Below are positions 25,007-37,618 of a stretch of DNA of 64,000 nucleotides, one piece after another (within the stretch, counting starts at the first letter, position 1; every line of letters begins with the position of its first letter). Source of the DNA: Chamaelirium japonicum (lineage: Eukaryota; Streptophyta; Magnoliopsida; Liliales; Melanthiaceae); contig OX393551.1 in assembly GCA_947650365.1 (NCBI GenBank), forward strand, positions 94,772,697-94,836,696, given 5' to 3'. The translations under genes were made by a program, and so were the position numbers. The notes beneath the pieces are model-generated. The model had not been told where the DNA came from and did not search any database. It worked only from the letters and a program-made list of their open reading frames with translations.

Positions 25007-25120
25007 ACGAACATATCGATCTCAGTAGGCTTATTCATTGGCCATGGGTATAGGTATAAAGTAAAATAATTAAATTAAAATAACTAATTAATTATTTAAT
25101 AACTAATTAGGGCTGACCAG
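25007..25120 (+). repeat. Short AT spacer shared with the 386-bp unit at 49.4-50.0 kb
   Basis: CCATGGGTATAGGTATAAAG leads into an A/T spacer ending AACTAATTAGGGCTGACCAG. The same spacer, inverted, occurs at 49,388-49,455 and 49,774-49,830. It joins a leader end directly to the LTR start (GACCAGTC|ATTCGATCGG), so it is an amplified deletion derivative. Confidence 0.6.
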
Positions 25121-25205
25121 TCATTCGATCGGATGGCTATCCATCATCGAATCTCTCCCATGGATTAGGGTTTCCCATATATTGCTTAATACCTAAGTAA
25201 GCTTA
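25121..25205 (+). mobile_element. Left half of an LTR split by the CACTA insertion
   Basis: Runs from CATTCGATCGGATGGC to CCTAAGTAAGCTTA and stops. The expected continuation, CCCTATAAATAATATAC, is found at 46,173. Together the halves give 158 bp, which is the 168-bp LTR lacking its first bases. GCTTA is present on both sides (25,201-25,205 and 46,168-46,172). Confidence 0.85.
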
Positions 25206-25238
25206 AGCTACAAAAAAAATAGTTATTACCGACGGACA
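25206..25238 (+). repeat. Left terminal inverted repeat of the CACTA element
   Basis: AGCTACAAAAAAAATAG, then TTATTACCGACGGAC. It aligns to the reverse complement of 46,134-46,165 over CTACAA, AATAG and TTACCGACGGAC, with small indels. It is more degenerate than the right end. Confidence 0.75.
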
Positions 25239-25680
25239 ATATCCGTCGGTAATATTAAAATTCCGTCGGTAATATTTTATAGCGGCGGAAGATATTTCCG
25301 TCGCTGGCTGTCGGGAAAAAAGGTGTCGGGGAAAACATTACGACGGACCAAATATTACCGTCGGTAATAATAATTAATACCGACGGTAATATTAAAGCCG
25401 TCGGTCATATTTAATCAATTAAAAATTAATATAATATATTATTACCGATGAAACTTAATAGTCCGTCGGTAATATATAAGCATTGTACCGACGGTTATGG
25501 TATGTCCCGTCGGTAATACTGTATATATTACCGACGGATATATATGTCCTGTCGGTAATAATATATATATATATATATATATTACCGACGGGTATTATAT
25601 ACCGTCGGCAAATTATTTATAATTTAAAAAAAAATGAAAATATTATTACCGACGGAACAATTAATTTCCGTCGGTAATAA
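25228..25680. repeat. Left subterminal repeats (ACCGACGG/CCGTCGGT pairs)
   Basis: Roughly fifteen copies of ACCGACGG or its reverse complement, mostly in facing pairs separated by 8-25 bp, giving a series of short palindromes. In En/Spm such subterminal motifs bind the element's TnpA-type protein; a matching role here is inference. A (TA)n tract lies at about 25,557-25,583. No gene. Confidence 0.8.
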
Positions 25681-25734
25681 GTATGTTTTTTTTTTAATAA
25701 ATTTTTACCTAAATAATGTTATTTAATTCCTGTG

Positions 25735-25880
25735 ATTTACAACAATACCACAATATATTACCACAATTTATCAAATATTACCACAATTTATAAAATATTA
25801 CCGCAAATTTTAAAATATGACCTAAATTGATAACAAGTTACAGCAAATTATCAAATATTGCCACAGTACCCCACAATTAT
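25735..25880 (+). repeat. 20-bp degenerate tandem repeat
   Basis: Successive units of the form ATTACCACAATTTATCAAAT (for example 25,757, 25,777, 25,797), drifting to ATTACCGCAAATTTTAAAAT and ATTGCCACAGTACC. Five to six units. The rest of 25,681-25,950 is A-rich and holds nothing recognisable. Confidence 0.6.
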
Positions 25881-25951
25881 AGACAAGAACAAAAAATAAC
25901 CATATATTACAAAATAATATTTACACAATCCAAAACTAAGAGATGATACAT

Positions 25952-26076
25952 GCCCTATCTCAACCACCCCCACCCGCCACCAATGCTGGTGCTCTCATCG
26001 ATCCCCTGACGCCGCCCTATCTCAACCACCCCCCACCCGCCACCAATGCTGGTGCTCTCATCGATCCCCTGACGCC
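25952..26076 (-). repeat. 62/63-bp GC-rich tandem duplication
   Basis: Two copies of a block beginning GCCCTATCTCAACCACCCCC and ending CGATCCCCTGACGCC, at 25,952 and 26,014, differing by one C in a homopolymer. Its base composition is quite unlike the surrounding A/T-rich DNA, which suggests former coding sequence. Confidence 0.85.
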
Positions 26077-26085
26077 GCCCTGCTC
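25955..26085 (-). pseudogene. Possible last exon of the second CACTA gene
   Basis: On the minus strand, TTAATTGCAG at 26,095-26,086 is a good plant acceptor. If joined to the donor at 38,048 (CAG|GTACTT, phase 1), the frame stays open for 43 codons to a TAG at 25,957-25,955. It encodes a Gly-rich tail with DESTSIGGGWG repeated twice. The alternative is that the gene ends at the TGA at 38,055-38,053 and this is only untranslated element DNA. Support is limited to phase and composition. Confidence 0.35.
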
Positions 26086-27230
26086 CTGCAATTAACATGT
26101 ATTTGTTAAAAAAATGGTTTATACCAATAACTGAGTCTAAGCGTTAAAAAATGATAAGTTAGCGTGTTTCGGTTTTGAAATAGGTTTGGATTCGATCGGA
26201 TCAGCATCCGATAATTTGAAGTTGGAATTATTCCGTATTTCGGACTTGCGAGCAGGTTCTAATTGGATATTTGACCAATTTACGCTCCGATTCACCGATT
26301 TAGAGTCTAAGTGTTGGAAAATCATAAGTTAGCGTGTTTCAGATATGAAATAGGTTTGGATTCGATCCGATCGTCAACGGATCGGCATCCGATAATTCGA
26401 ACTTGGAATTATTCCATATTTCGGACTTTTGAGCGGGTTCTAATTGGATATTTGACCAATTTACGATCCGATTCACCGATTTAGAGTCTAAGTGTTGGAA
26501 AATCATAAGTTAACGTGTTTCGGATATGAAATAGGTTTGGATTCGATCAGATCGGCAACGGATCAGCATCCGATAATTCAAAGTTGGAATTATTCCGTAT
26601 TTCGGACTTGCGAGCGGGTTCTAATTGGATATTTGACCAATTTACGCTCCGATTCACCGATTTAGAGTCTAAGTGTTGGAAAATCATAAATTAGCGTGTT
26701 TCGGATATGAAATATGTTTGGATTCGATCGGATCGGCAACGGATCGGTATCCGATAATTCGAACTTGGAATTATTCCGTATTTCGGACTTGCGAGCGGGT
26801 TCTAATTGGATATTTGACCAATTTACGCTCCGATTCACCGATTTAGAGTCTAAGTGTTGGAAAATCATAAGTTAGCGTGTTTCGGATATGAAATAGGTTT
26901 GGATTCGATCCGATCGTCAATGGATCGGCATCCGATAATTCGAACTTGGAATTATTCCGTATTTCGGACTTGCGAACGGGTTCTAATTGGATATTTGACC
27001 AATTTACGCTCCGATTCACCGATTTAGAGTCTAAGTGTTGGAAAATCATAAGTTAGCGTGTTTCGGATATGAAATAGGTTTGGATTCGATCCGATCGTCA
27101 TCGGATCGGCATCCGATAATTCGAACTTGGAATTATTCCGTATTTCGGACTTGCGAGCGGGTTCTAATTGGATATTTGACCAATTTACGATCCTATTCAC
27201 CGATTTAGAGTCTAAGTGTTGGAAAATCAT

Positions 27231-30200
27231 AAGTTAACGTGCTTCGGATATGAAATAGGTTTGGATTCGATCGGATCGGCAACGGATCGGCATCCGATAA
27301 TTCGAAGTTGGAATTATTCCGTATTTCGGACTTGCGAGCGGGTTCTAATTGGATATTTGACCAATTTACGCTCCGATTCACCGATTTAGAGTCTAAGTGT
27401 TGGAAAATCATAAGTTAGCATGTTTCGGATATGAAATAGGTTTGGATTCGATCCGATCGTCATCAGATCGGCATCCGATAATTCGAACTTGGAATTATTC
27501 CGTATTTCGGACTTGCGAGCGGGCTCTAATTGGATATTTGACCAATTTACGATTCGATTCACCGATTTAGAGTCTAAGTGTTGGAAAATCATAAGTTAAC
27601 GTGTTTCGGATATGAAATAAGTTTGGATTCGATCGGATCGGCATCCGATAATTCGAACTTGGAATTATTCCGTATTTCGGACTTGCGAGCGAGTTCTAAT
27701 TGGATATTTGACCAATTTACGCTCCGATTCACCGATTTAGAGTCTAAGTGTTGGAAAATCATAAGTTAGCGTGTTTCGGATATGAAATAGGTTTGGATTC
27801 GATCCGATCGTTAATAGATCGGCATCCGATAATTCGAAGTTGGAATTATTCCGTATTTCGGACTTGCGAGCGGGTTCTAATTGGATATTTGACCAATTTA
27901 CGCTCCGATTCACCGATTTAGAGTCTAAATGTTGGAAAATCATAAGTTAGCATGTTTCGGATATGAAATAGGTTTGGATTCGATCCGATCGTCATCAGAT
28001 CGGCATCCGATAATTCAAACTTGGAATTATTCTGTATTTCGGACTTGCGAGCGGGTTCTAATTGGATATTTGACCAATTTACTACGTGTTTCGGATATGA
28101 AATAGGTTTGGATTCGATCGGATCGACTACGGATCGGCATCCGATAATTCGAAGTTGGAATTATTCCGTAATTCAGACTTGCGAGCGGGTTCTAATTGGA
28201 TATTTGACCAATTTACGCTCTGATTCACCGATTTAGAGTCTAAGTGTTGGAAAATCATAAGTTAGCGTGTTTCGGATATGAAATAGGTTTGGATTCGATC
28301 CGATCGTCAACGGATCGGCATCCGATAATTTGAATTTGGAATTATTCCGTATTTCGGACTTACGAGCGGGTTCTAATTGGATATTTGACCAATTTACACT
28401 CCGATTCACCGATTTAGAGTCTAAGTGTTGGAAAATCATAAGTTAGCGTGTTTCGGATATGAAATAGGTTTGGATTCGATCGGATCGGCATCAGATCAGT
28501 ATCCGATAATTCGAACTTGGAATTATTCCGTATTTCGGACTTGCGAGCGGGTTCTAATTGGATATTTGACCAATTTACGCTCCGATTCATCGATTTAGAG
28601 TCTAAGCGTTGAAAAATCATAAGTTAGCGTGTTTCGGATATGAAATAGGTTTGGATTCGATCCGATCGGCAACGAATCGGCATCCAATAATTCGAAGTTG
28701 GAATTATTCCGTATTTCGGACTTGCGAGCGCGTTCTAATTGGATATTTGACCAATTTATGCTCCGATTCACCGATTTAGAGTCTAAGTGTTGGAAAATCA
28801 TAAGTTAGCGTGTTTCGGATATGAAATAGGTTTGGATTCGATCCGATCGTCATCGGATCGGCATCCGATAATTCGAACTTGGAATTATTCCGTATTTCGG
28901 ACTTGCGAGCGGGTTCTAATTGGATATTTGACCAATTTACGCTCCTATTCACCGATTTAGAGTCTAAGTGTTGGAAAATCATAAGTTAGCGTGTTTCGGA
29001 TATGAAATAGGTTTGGATTCGATCCGATCGTCATCAGATCGGCATCCGATAATTTGAACTTGGAATTATTCTATATTTCGGACTTGCGAACGCGTTCTAA
29101 TTGGATATTTGACCAATTTACGCTCCGATTCACCGATTTAGAGTCTAAGTGTTGGAAAATCATTAGTTAGCGTGTTTCAGATATGAAATAGGTTTGGATT
29201 CGATCGGATCGTCATCGGATCGGCATCCGATAATTCGAACTTTGAATTATTCCGTATATCGGACTTGTGAGCGGGTTCTAATTGGATATTTGACAAATTT
29301 ACGATCCGATTCACCGATTTAGAGTCTAAGTGTTGGAAAATCATAAGTTAGCGTGTTTCGGATATGAAATAGGTTTGGATTCGATCGGATCGTCATCGGA
29401 TCGGCATTCGATAATTCGAACTTGGAATTATTCCGTATTTCGGACTTGCGAGCGGGTTCTAATTGGATATTTGACCAATTTACGCTCCGATTCACCGATT
29501 TAGAGTCTAAGTGTTGGAAAATCATAAGTTAGCGTGTTTCGGATATGAAATAGGTTTGGATTCGATCCGATCGTCATCGGATCGGCATCCGATAATTCGA
29601 AGTTGGAATTATTCCGTATTTCGGACTTGCGAGCAGGTTCTAATTAGATATTTGACCAATTTACGATCCGATTCACCGATTTAGAGTCTAAGTATTGGAA
29701 AATCATAAGTTAGCGTGTTTCGGATATGAAATAGGTTTGGATTCGATCGGATCGGCATCCGATAATTCGAACTTGGAATTATTCCGTATTTCGGACTTGC
29801 GCGTGGATTCAAATTGGATATTTGACCAATTTACGCTCTGATTCACCGATTTAGAGTCTAAGTGTTGGAAAATCATAAGTTAGCGTGTTTCGGATATGAA
29901 ATAGGTTTGGAGTCGATCCGATCGTCATCGGATCGGCATCCGATAATTCGAACTTGGAATTATTCCGTATTTTGGACTTGCGAGCGGGTTCTAATTGGAT
30001 ATTTGACCAATTTACGCTCTGATTCACCGATTTAGAGGCTAAGTGTTGGAAAATCATAAGTTAGCGTGTTTCGGATATGAAATAGGTTTGGATTCGATCC
30101 GATCGTCATCGGATCGGCATCCAATAATTTGAAGTTGGAATCATTCCATATTTCGGACTTGCGAGCACGTTCTAATTGGATATTAGACCAATTTACGCTC

Positions 30201-31818
30201 CGATTCACCGATTTAGAGTCTAAGTGTTGGAAAATCATAAGTTAGCGTGTTTCGGATATGAAATAGGTTTTGATTCGATCGAATCGGCAACGGATCGGCA
30301 TCCGATAGTTCGAAGTTGGAATTATTCTGTATTTCGGACTTGCGAGCGCGTTCTAATTGGATATTTGACCAATTTACGCTCCGATTCACCGATTTAGAGT
30401 CTAAGTGTTGGAAAATCATAAGTTAGCGTGTTTCGGATATGAAATAGGTTCATCCGATAATTCGAACTTGGAATTATTCCGTATTTCGGACTTGCGAGCG
30501 GGTTCTAATTGGATATTTGACCAATTTACGCTCCGATTCACCGATTTAGAGTCTAAGTGTTGAAAAATCATAAGTTAGCGTGTTTCGGATATGAAATAGC
30601 TTTGGATTCGATCCGATCGTCATCGGATCGGCATCCGATAATTCGAACTTGGAATTATTCCATATTTCGGACTTACGAGCGGGTTCTAGTTGGATATTTG
30701 ACCAATTAACGCTCCGATTCACCGATTTAGAGTCTAAGTGTTGGAAAATCATAAGTTAGCGTGTTTCGGATATGAAATAGGTTTGGATTCGATCCGATCG
30801 TCATCGGATCGGCATCCGATAATTCGAACTTAGAATTATTCCATAGTACGGACTTGCGAGCGGGTTCTAATTGGATATTTGGCCAATTTACGCTCCGATT
30901 CACCGATTTAGAGTCTAAGTATTGGAAAATCATAAGTTAGCGTGTTTCGGATATGAAATAGGTTTGGATTCGATCGGATCGGTATCGGATCGGCATCCGA
31001 AAATTCGAACTTGGAATTATTCCGTATTTCGGACTTGCGAGCGGGTTCAAATTGGATATTTGACCAATTTACGCTCCGATTCACCAACTTAGAGTCTAAG
31101 TGTTGAAAAATCATAAGTTAGCATGTTTCGGATATGAAATAGGTTTGGATTCGATCGGATCGGCAACGGATCGGAATCCGATAATTCGAAGTTGGAATTA
31201 TTCCGTATTTCGGACTTGCGAGCGCGCTCTAATTGGATATTTGACCTATTTACGCTCCGATTGACCGATTTAGAGTCTAAGTGTTGGAAAATCATAAGCT
31301 AGCATGTTTCGGATATGAAATAGTTTTGGATTCGATCGGATCGGCAACAGATCGGCTTCGAAGTTGGAATTATTCCGTATTTCGGACTTGCGAGCGTGTT
31401 CTAATTGGATATTTGACCAATTTACGCTCCGATTCACCGATTTAGAGTCTAAGTGTTGGAAAATCATAAGTTAGCGTGTTTCGTATATGAAATAGGTTTG
31501 GATTCGATCGGATCGGCATCCAATAATTCGAACTTGGAATTATTCCATATTTCGAACTTGCGAGCGGGTTCTAATTGGATATTTGACCAATTTACGCTCT
31601 GATTCACCGATTTCGAGTCTAAGTGTTGGAAAATCATAAGTTAGCGTGTTTCGGATTTGAAATAGGTTTGGATTCGATCGGATCGGCATCGGATCGGCAT
31701 CCGATAATTCGAACTTGGAATTATTCCGTATTTCGGACTTGCGAGCGCGTTCTAATTGGATATTTGACCAATTTATGCTCCGATTCACCGATTTAGAGTC
31801 TAAGTGTTGGAAAATCAT
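27231..31818 (+). repeat. Higher-order repeat, copy A (about 4.6 kb)
   Basis: About 25 monomers whose private variants recur in the same order in copy B. Examples: GTTAACGTGCTTCGG (27,233), GCGCGTGGATTCAAATTGG (29,799), the truncated AATAGGTTCATCCGATAATT (30,443), GGATCGGCTTCGAAG-type loss (31,355) and TCGTATATGA (31,481). A 47-bp deletion at about 28,083 is unique to this copy. Confidence 0.85.
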
Positions 31819-34800
31819 AAGTTAACGTGCTTCGGAAATGAAATAGGTTTGGATTCGATCGGATCGGCAACGGATCCGCATCCGATAATTCGAAGTTGGA
31901 ATTATTCCGTATTTCGGACTTGCGAGCGGGTTCTAATTGGATATTTGACCAATTTACGCTCCGATTCACCGATTTAGAGTCTAAGTGTTGGAAAAATAAG
32001 TTAGCATGTTTCGGATATGAAATAGGTTTGGATTCGATCCGATCGTCATCGGATCGGCATCCGATAATTCGAACTTGGAATTATTCCGTATTTCGGACTT
32101 GCGAGCGGGCTCTAATTGGATATTTGACCAATTTATGATTCGATTCACCGATTTAGAGTCTAAGTGTTGGAAAATCATAAGTTAACGTGTTTCGGATATG
32201 AAATAAGTTTGGATTCGATAGGATCGGTATCCGATAATTCGAACTTGGAATTATTCCGTATTTCGGACTTGCGAGCGAGTTCTAATTGGATATTTGACCA
32301 ATTTACGCTCCGATTCACCGATTTAGAGTCTAAGTGTTGGAAAATCATAAGTTAGCGTGTTTCGGATATGAAATAGGTTTGGATTCGATCCGATCGTTAA
32401 CAGATCGGCATCCGATAATTCAAAGTTGGAATTATTCTGTATTTCGGACTTGCGAGCGGGTTCTAATTGGATATTTGACCAATTTACGCTCCGATTCACC
32501 GATTTAGAGTCTAAATGTTGGAAAATCATAAGTTAGCATGTTTCGGATATGAAATAGGTTTGGATTCGATCCGATCGTCATCGGATCGGCATCCGATAAT
32601 TCGAACTTAGAATTATTCCGTATTTCGGACTTGCGAGCGGGTTCTAATTGGATTTTTGACCAATTTACGATCCGATTCACCGATTTAGAGTCTAAGTGTT
32701 GGAAAATCATAAGTTAACGTGTTTCGGATATGAAATAGGTTTGGATTCGATCGGATCGGCAACGGATTGGCATCCGATAATTCGAAGTTGGAATTATTCC
32801 GTAATTCAGACTTGCGAGCGTGTTCTAATTGGATATTTGACCAATTTACGCTCTGATTCACCGATTTAGAGTCTAAGTGTTGGAAAATAATAAGTTAGCG
32901 TGTTTCGGATATAAAATAGGTTTGGATTCGATCCGATCGTCAACGGATCGGTATCCGATAATTCGAATTTGGAATTATTCCGTATTTCGGACTTGCGAGC
33001 GGGTTCTAATTGGATATTTGACCAATTTACGCTCCGATTCACCGATTTAGAGTCTAAGTGTTGGAAAATCATAAGTTAGCGTGTTTCGGATATGAAATAG
33101 GTTTGGATTCGATCGGATCGGCATCCGATAATTCGAACTTGGAATTATTCCGTATTTCGGACTTGCGAGCGGGTTCTAATTGGATATTTGACCAATTTAC
33201 GCTCCGATTCACCGATTTAGAGTCTAAGCGTTGAAAAATCATAAGTTAGCGTGTTTCGGATATGAAATAGGTTTGGATTCGATCCGATCGGCAACGGATC
33301 GGCATCCAATAATTCGAAGTTAGAATTATTCTGTATTTCGGACTTGCGAGCGTGTTCTAATTGGATATTTGACCAATTTACGCTCCGATTCACCGATTTA
33401 GAGTCTAATTGTTGGAAAATCATAAGTTAGCGTGTTTCGGATATGAAATTGGTTTGGATTCGATCCGATCATCATCGGATCGGCATCCAATAATTCGAAC
33501 TTGGAATTATTCTGTATTTTGGACTTGCGAGCGGGTTCTAATTGGATATTTGACCAATTTACGCTCCGATTCACCGATTTAGAGTCTAAGTGTTGGAAAA
33601 TCATAAGTTAGCGTGTTTCGGATATGAAATAGGTTTGGATTCGATCCGATCGTTATCGGATCGGCATCCGATAATTTGAACTTGGAATTATTCTGTATTT
33701 CGGACTTGCGAGCACGTTCTAATTTGATATTTGACCAATTTACGCTCCGATTCACCGATTTAGAGTCTAAGTGTTGGAAAATCATTAGTTTGCGTGTTTC
33801 GGATATGAAATAGGTTTGGATTCGATCGGATCGTTATCGGATCGGCATCTGATAATTCGAACTTGGAATTATTCGGTATATTGGACTTGTGAGCGGGTTC
33901 TAATTGGATATTTGACAAATTTACGATCCGATTCACCGATTTAGAGTCTAAGTGTTGGAAAATCATAAGTTAGCGTGTTTCGGATATGAAATTGGTTTGG
34001 ATTCGATCGGATCGTCATCGGATCGGCATTCGATAATTCGAACTTGGAATTATTCCGTATTTCGGACTTGCGAGCGGGTTCTAATTGGATATTTGACCAA
34101 TTTACGCTCCGTTTCACCGATTTAGAGTCTAAGTGTTGGAAAATCATAAGTTAGCGTGTTTCGGATATGAAATAGGTTTGGATTCGATCCGATCGTCATT
34201 GGATCGGCATCCGATAATTCGAAGTTGGAATTATTCCGTATTTCGGACTTGCGAGCAGGTTCTAATTGGATATTTGACCAATTTACGATCCGATTCACCG
34301 ATTTAGAGTCTAAGTATTGGAAAATCATAAGTTAGCGTGTTTTGGATATGAAATAGGTTTGGATTCGATCGGATCAGCATCCGATAATTCGAACTTGGAA
34401 TTATTCCGTATTTCGGACTTGCGCGTGGATTCAAATTGGATATTTGACCAATTTACGCTCTGATTCACCGATTTAGAGTCTAAGTGTTGGAAAATCATAA
34501 GTTAGCGTGTTTCGGATATGAAATAGGTTTGGAGCCGATCCGATCGTCATCGGATCGGCATCCGATAATTCGAACTTGGAATTATTCCGTATTTCGGACT
34601 TGCGAGCGGGTTCTAATTGGATATTTGACCAATTTACGCTCTGATTCACCGATTTAGAGGCTAAGTGTTGGAAAATCATAAGTTAGCGTGTTTCAGATAT
34701 TAAATAGGTTTGGATTCGATCCGATCGTCATCGGATCGGCATCCGATAATTTGAAGTTGGAATTATTCCGTATTTCGGACTTGCGAGCACGTTCTAATTG

Positions 34801-36440
34801 GATATTTGACCAATTTATGCTCCGATTCACCGATTTAGAGTCTAAGTGTTGGAAAATCATAAGTTAGCGTGTTTCGGATATGAAATAGGTTTTGATTCGA
34901 TAGGATCGGCAACGGATCGGCATCCGATAATTCGAAGTTGGAATTATTCTATATTTCGGACTTGCGAGCGCGTTCTAATTGGATATTTGACCAATTTACG
35001 CTCCGATTCACCGATTTAGAGTCTAAGTGTTGGAAAATCATAAGTTAGCATGTTTCGGATATGAAATAGGTTCATCCGATAATTCGAACTTGGAATTATT
35101 CCGTATTTCGGACTTGTGAGTGGGTTCTAATTGGATATTTGACCAATTTACGCTCTGATTCACCGATTTAGAGTCTAAGTGTTGGAAAATCAAAAGTTAG
35201 CGTGTTTCGGATATGAAATAGCTTTGGATTCGATCCGATCGTCATCGGATCGGCATCCGATAATTCGAACTTGGAATTATTCCATATTTTGGACTTACGA
35301 GCGGGTTCTAATTGGATATTTGACCAATTAACGCTCCGATTCACCGATTTAGAGTCTAAGTGTTGGAAAATCATAAGTTAGCGTGTTTCGGATATGAAAT
35401 AGGTTTGGATTCGATCCGATCATCATCGGATCGGCATCCGATAATTCGAACTTAGAATTATTCCATATTACGGACTTGCGAGCGGGTTCTAATTGGATAT
35501 TTTGCCAATTTACGCTCCGATTCACCGATTTAGAGTCTAAGTATTGGAAAATCATAAGTTAGCGTGTTTCGGATATGAAATAGGTTTGGATTCGATCGGA
35601 TCGGCATCGGATCGGCATTCGATATTTCGAACTTGGAATTATTCCGTATTTCGGACTTGCGAGCGGGTTCAAATTGGATATTTGACCAATTTACGCTCCG
35701 ATTCACCAATTTAGAGTCTAAGTGTTGGAAAATCATAAGTTAGCATGTTTCGGATATGAAATAGGTTTGGATTCGATCGGATCGGCAACGGATCGACATC
35801 CGATAATTCGAAGTTGGAATTATTCCTTATTTCGGACTTGCGAGCGCGCTCTAATTGGATATTTGACCTATTTACGCTCCGATTGACCGATTTAGAGTCT
35901 AAGTGTTGGAAAATCATAAGTTAGCATGTTTCGGATATGAAATAGTTTTGGATTCGATCGGATCGGCATCGGATCGGCTTCGAAGTTGGAATTATTCCGT
36001 ATTTCGGACTTGCGAGCGTGTTCTAATTGGATATTTGACCAATTTACGCTTCGATTCACCGATTTAGAGTCTAAGTGTTGGAAAATCGTAAGTTAGCGTG
36101 TTTCGTATATGAAATAGGTTTGGATTCGATCGGATCGGCATCCAATAATTCGAACTTGGAATTATTCCATATTTCAGACTTGTGAGCGGGTTCTAATTGG
36201 ATATTTGACCAATTTACGCTCTGATTCACCGATTTCGAGTCTAAGTGTTGGAAAATCATAAGTTAGCGTGTTTCGGATATGAAATAGGTTTGGATTCGAT
36301 CGGATCAGCATCGGATCGGCATCCGATAATTCAAACTTGGAATTATTCCGTATTTCGGACTTGCGAGCGCGTTCTAATTGGATATTTGACCAATTTACGC
36401 TCCGATTCACCGATTTAGAGTCTAAGTGTTGGAAAATCAT
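31819..36440 (+). repeat. Higher-order repeat, copy B (about 4.6 kb)
   Basis: Adjacent tandem partner of copy A. The private variants appear at a constant offset of 4,622 bp in the right half (GCGTGGATTC at 34,423, truncated monomer at 35,065, TCGTATATGA at 36,103). The offset is about 4,588 bp at the left edge, the difference being due to the 47-bp deletion in copy A and small indels. Monomers left of 27,231 and right of 36,440 do not clearly continue the pattern. Confidence 0.85.
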
Positions 36441-37618
36441 ACGTTAGCGTGTTTCGGATATAAAATAGGTTTGGATTCGATCGGATCGTCATCGGATCGG
36501 CATCCGATAATTCGAACTTGGAATTATTCCGTATTTCAGACTTGCGAGCGGGTTCTAATTGGATATTTGACCAATTTATGATCCGATTCACCGATTTAGA
36601 GTCTAAGTGTTGGAAAATCATAAGTTAGCGTGTTTCGGATATGAAATAGGTTTGGATTCGATCGGATCGGCATCGGATCGGCATCCGATAATTAGAACTT
36701 GGAATTATTCCTTATTTCGGACTTGCGAGCGGGTTCTAATTGGATATTTGACCAATTTACGCTCTGATTCACCGATTTAGAGTCTAAGTGTTGGAAAATC
36801 ATAAGTTATCGTGTTTCAGATATGAAATAGGTTTGGATTCGATCCGATCGTCATCGGATCGGCATCCGATAATTCGAAGTTGGAATTATTCCGTATTTCA
36901 GACTTGCGAGCGAGTTCTAATTGGATATTTGACCAATTTACGCTCCGATTCACCGATTTAGAGTCTAAGTGTTGGAAAATCATAAGTTAGCGTGTTTTGG
37001 ATATGAAATAGGTTTGGATTCAATCGGATCGTCATCGGATTAGCATCCGATAATTCGAAGTTGGAATTATTCCGTATTTCGGACTTGCGAGCGGGTTCTA
37101 ATTGGATATTTGACCAATTTACGATCCGATTCACCGATTTAGAGTCTAAGTATTGGAAAATCATAAGTTAGCGTGTTTCGGATATGAAATAGGTTTGGAT
37201 TCGATCCGATCGTCATCGGATCGGCATCCGATAATTCGAACTTGGAGTTATTCCGTATTTCGGACTTGCGAGCGGGTTCTAATTGGATATTTGACCAATT
37301 TACGCTCCGATTCACCGATTTAGAGTCTAAGTGTTGGAAAATCATAAGTTTGCGTGTTTCGGATATGAAATAGGTTTGGATTTGATCCGATCGTCATCGG
37401 ATCGGCATCCGATAATTCAAAGTTGGAATTATTCCGTATTTCAGACTTGCGAGCGGGTTCTAATTGGATATTTGACCTATTTACGCTCCGATTCACCGAT
37501 TTAGAGTCTAAGTGTTGGAAAATCATAAGTTAGCGTGTTTCAGATATGAAATAGGTTTGGATTCAATCCGATCGTCATCGGATCGGCATCCGATAATTCC
37601 AACTTGGAATTATTCCGT

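Larger units (their letters stand above)
26111..37618 (+). repeat. 181-bp satellite array, about 64 monomers
   Basis: Head-to-tail monomers with a 181-bp period. A monomer can be recognised by GTTAGCGTGTTTCGGATATG, AAATAGGTTTGGATTCGATC, a variable GATCGGCATCCGATAATTCG block, GGAATTATTCCGTATTTCGG, ACTTGCGAGCGGGTTCTAAT and CACCGATTTAGAGTCTAAGT. Most are 181 bp. A recurrent class lacks 18 bp in the variable block (near 26,175, 27,630, 29,745, 31,505, 33,115, 34,370 and 36,135), and single deletions occur at 28,083, 30,451, 31,355 and 35,073. Each monomer has a minus-strand open frame of about 68 codons. Because 181 is not a multiple of 3, the frame shifts at every unit, so I do not call these genes. 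The array lies wholly inside the CACTA element. Confidence 0.95.

Noticed and set aside
25557-25583. (TA)n tract as a functional promoter element
   Set aside because: It is a simple repeat inside the subterminal palindromes. Nothing ties it to a transcript.
26137-37526. Series of about 68-codon minus-strand open frames, one per satellite monomer (MIFQHLDSKSVNRSVNWSNI...)
   Set aside because: The monomer is 181 bp, not a multiple of 3. The frames follow from sequence similarity of the units, run past the unit border and change frame in the next one. They have no domain, promoter or codon-level sign of selection that I can see.
26111-37618. The tandem array as a CRISPR-like repeat
   Set aside because: The units are contiguous 181-bp repeats without unique spacers, in a plant transposon.
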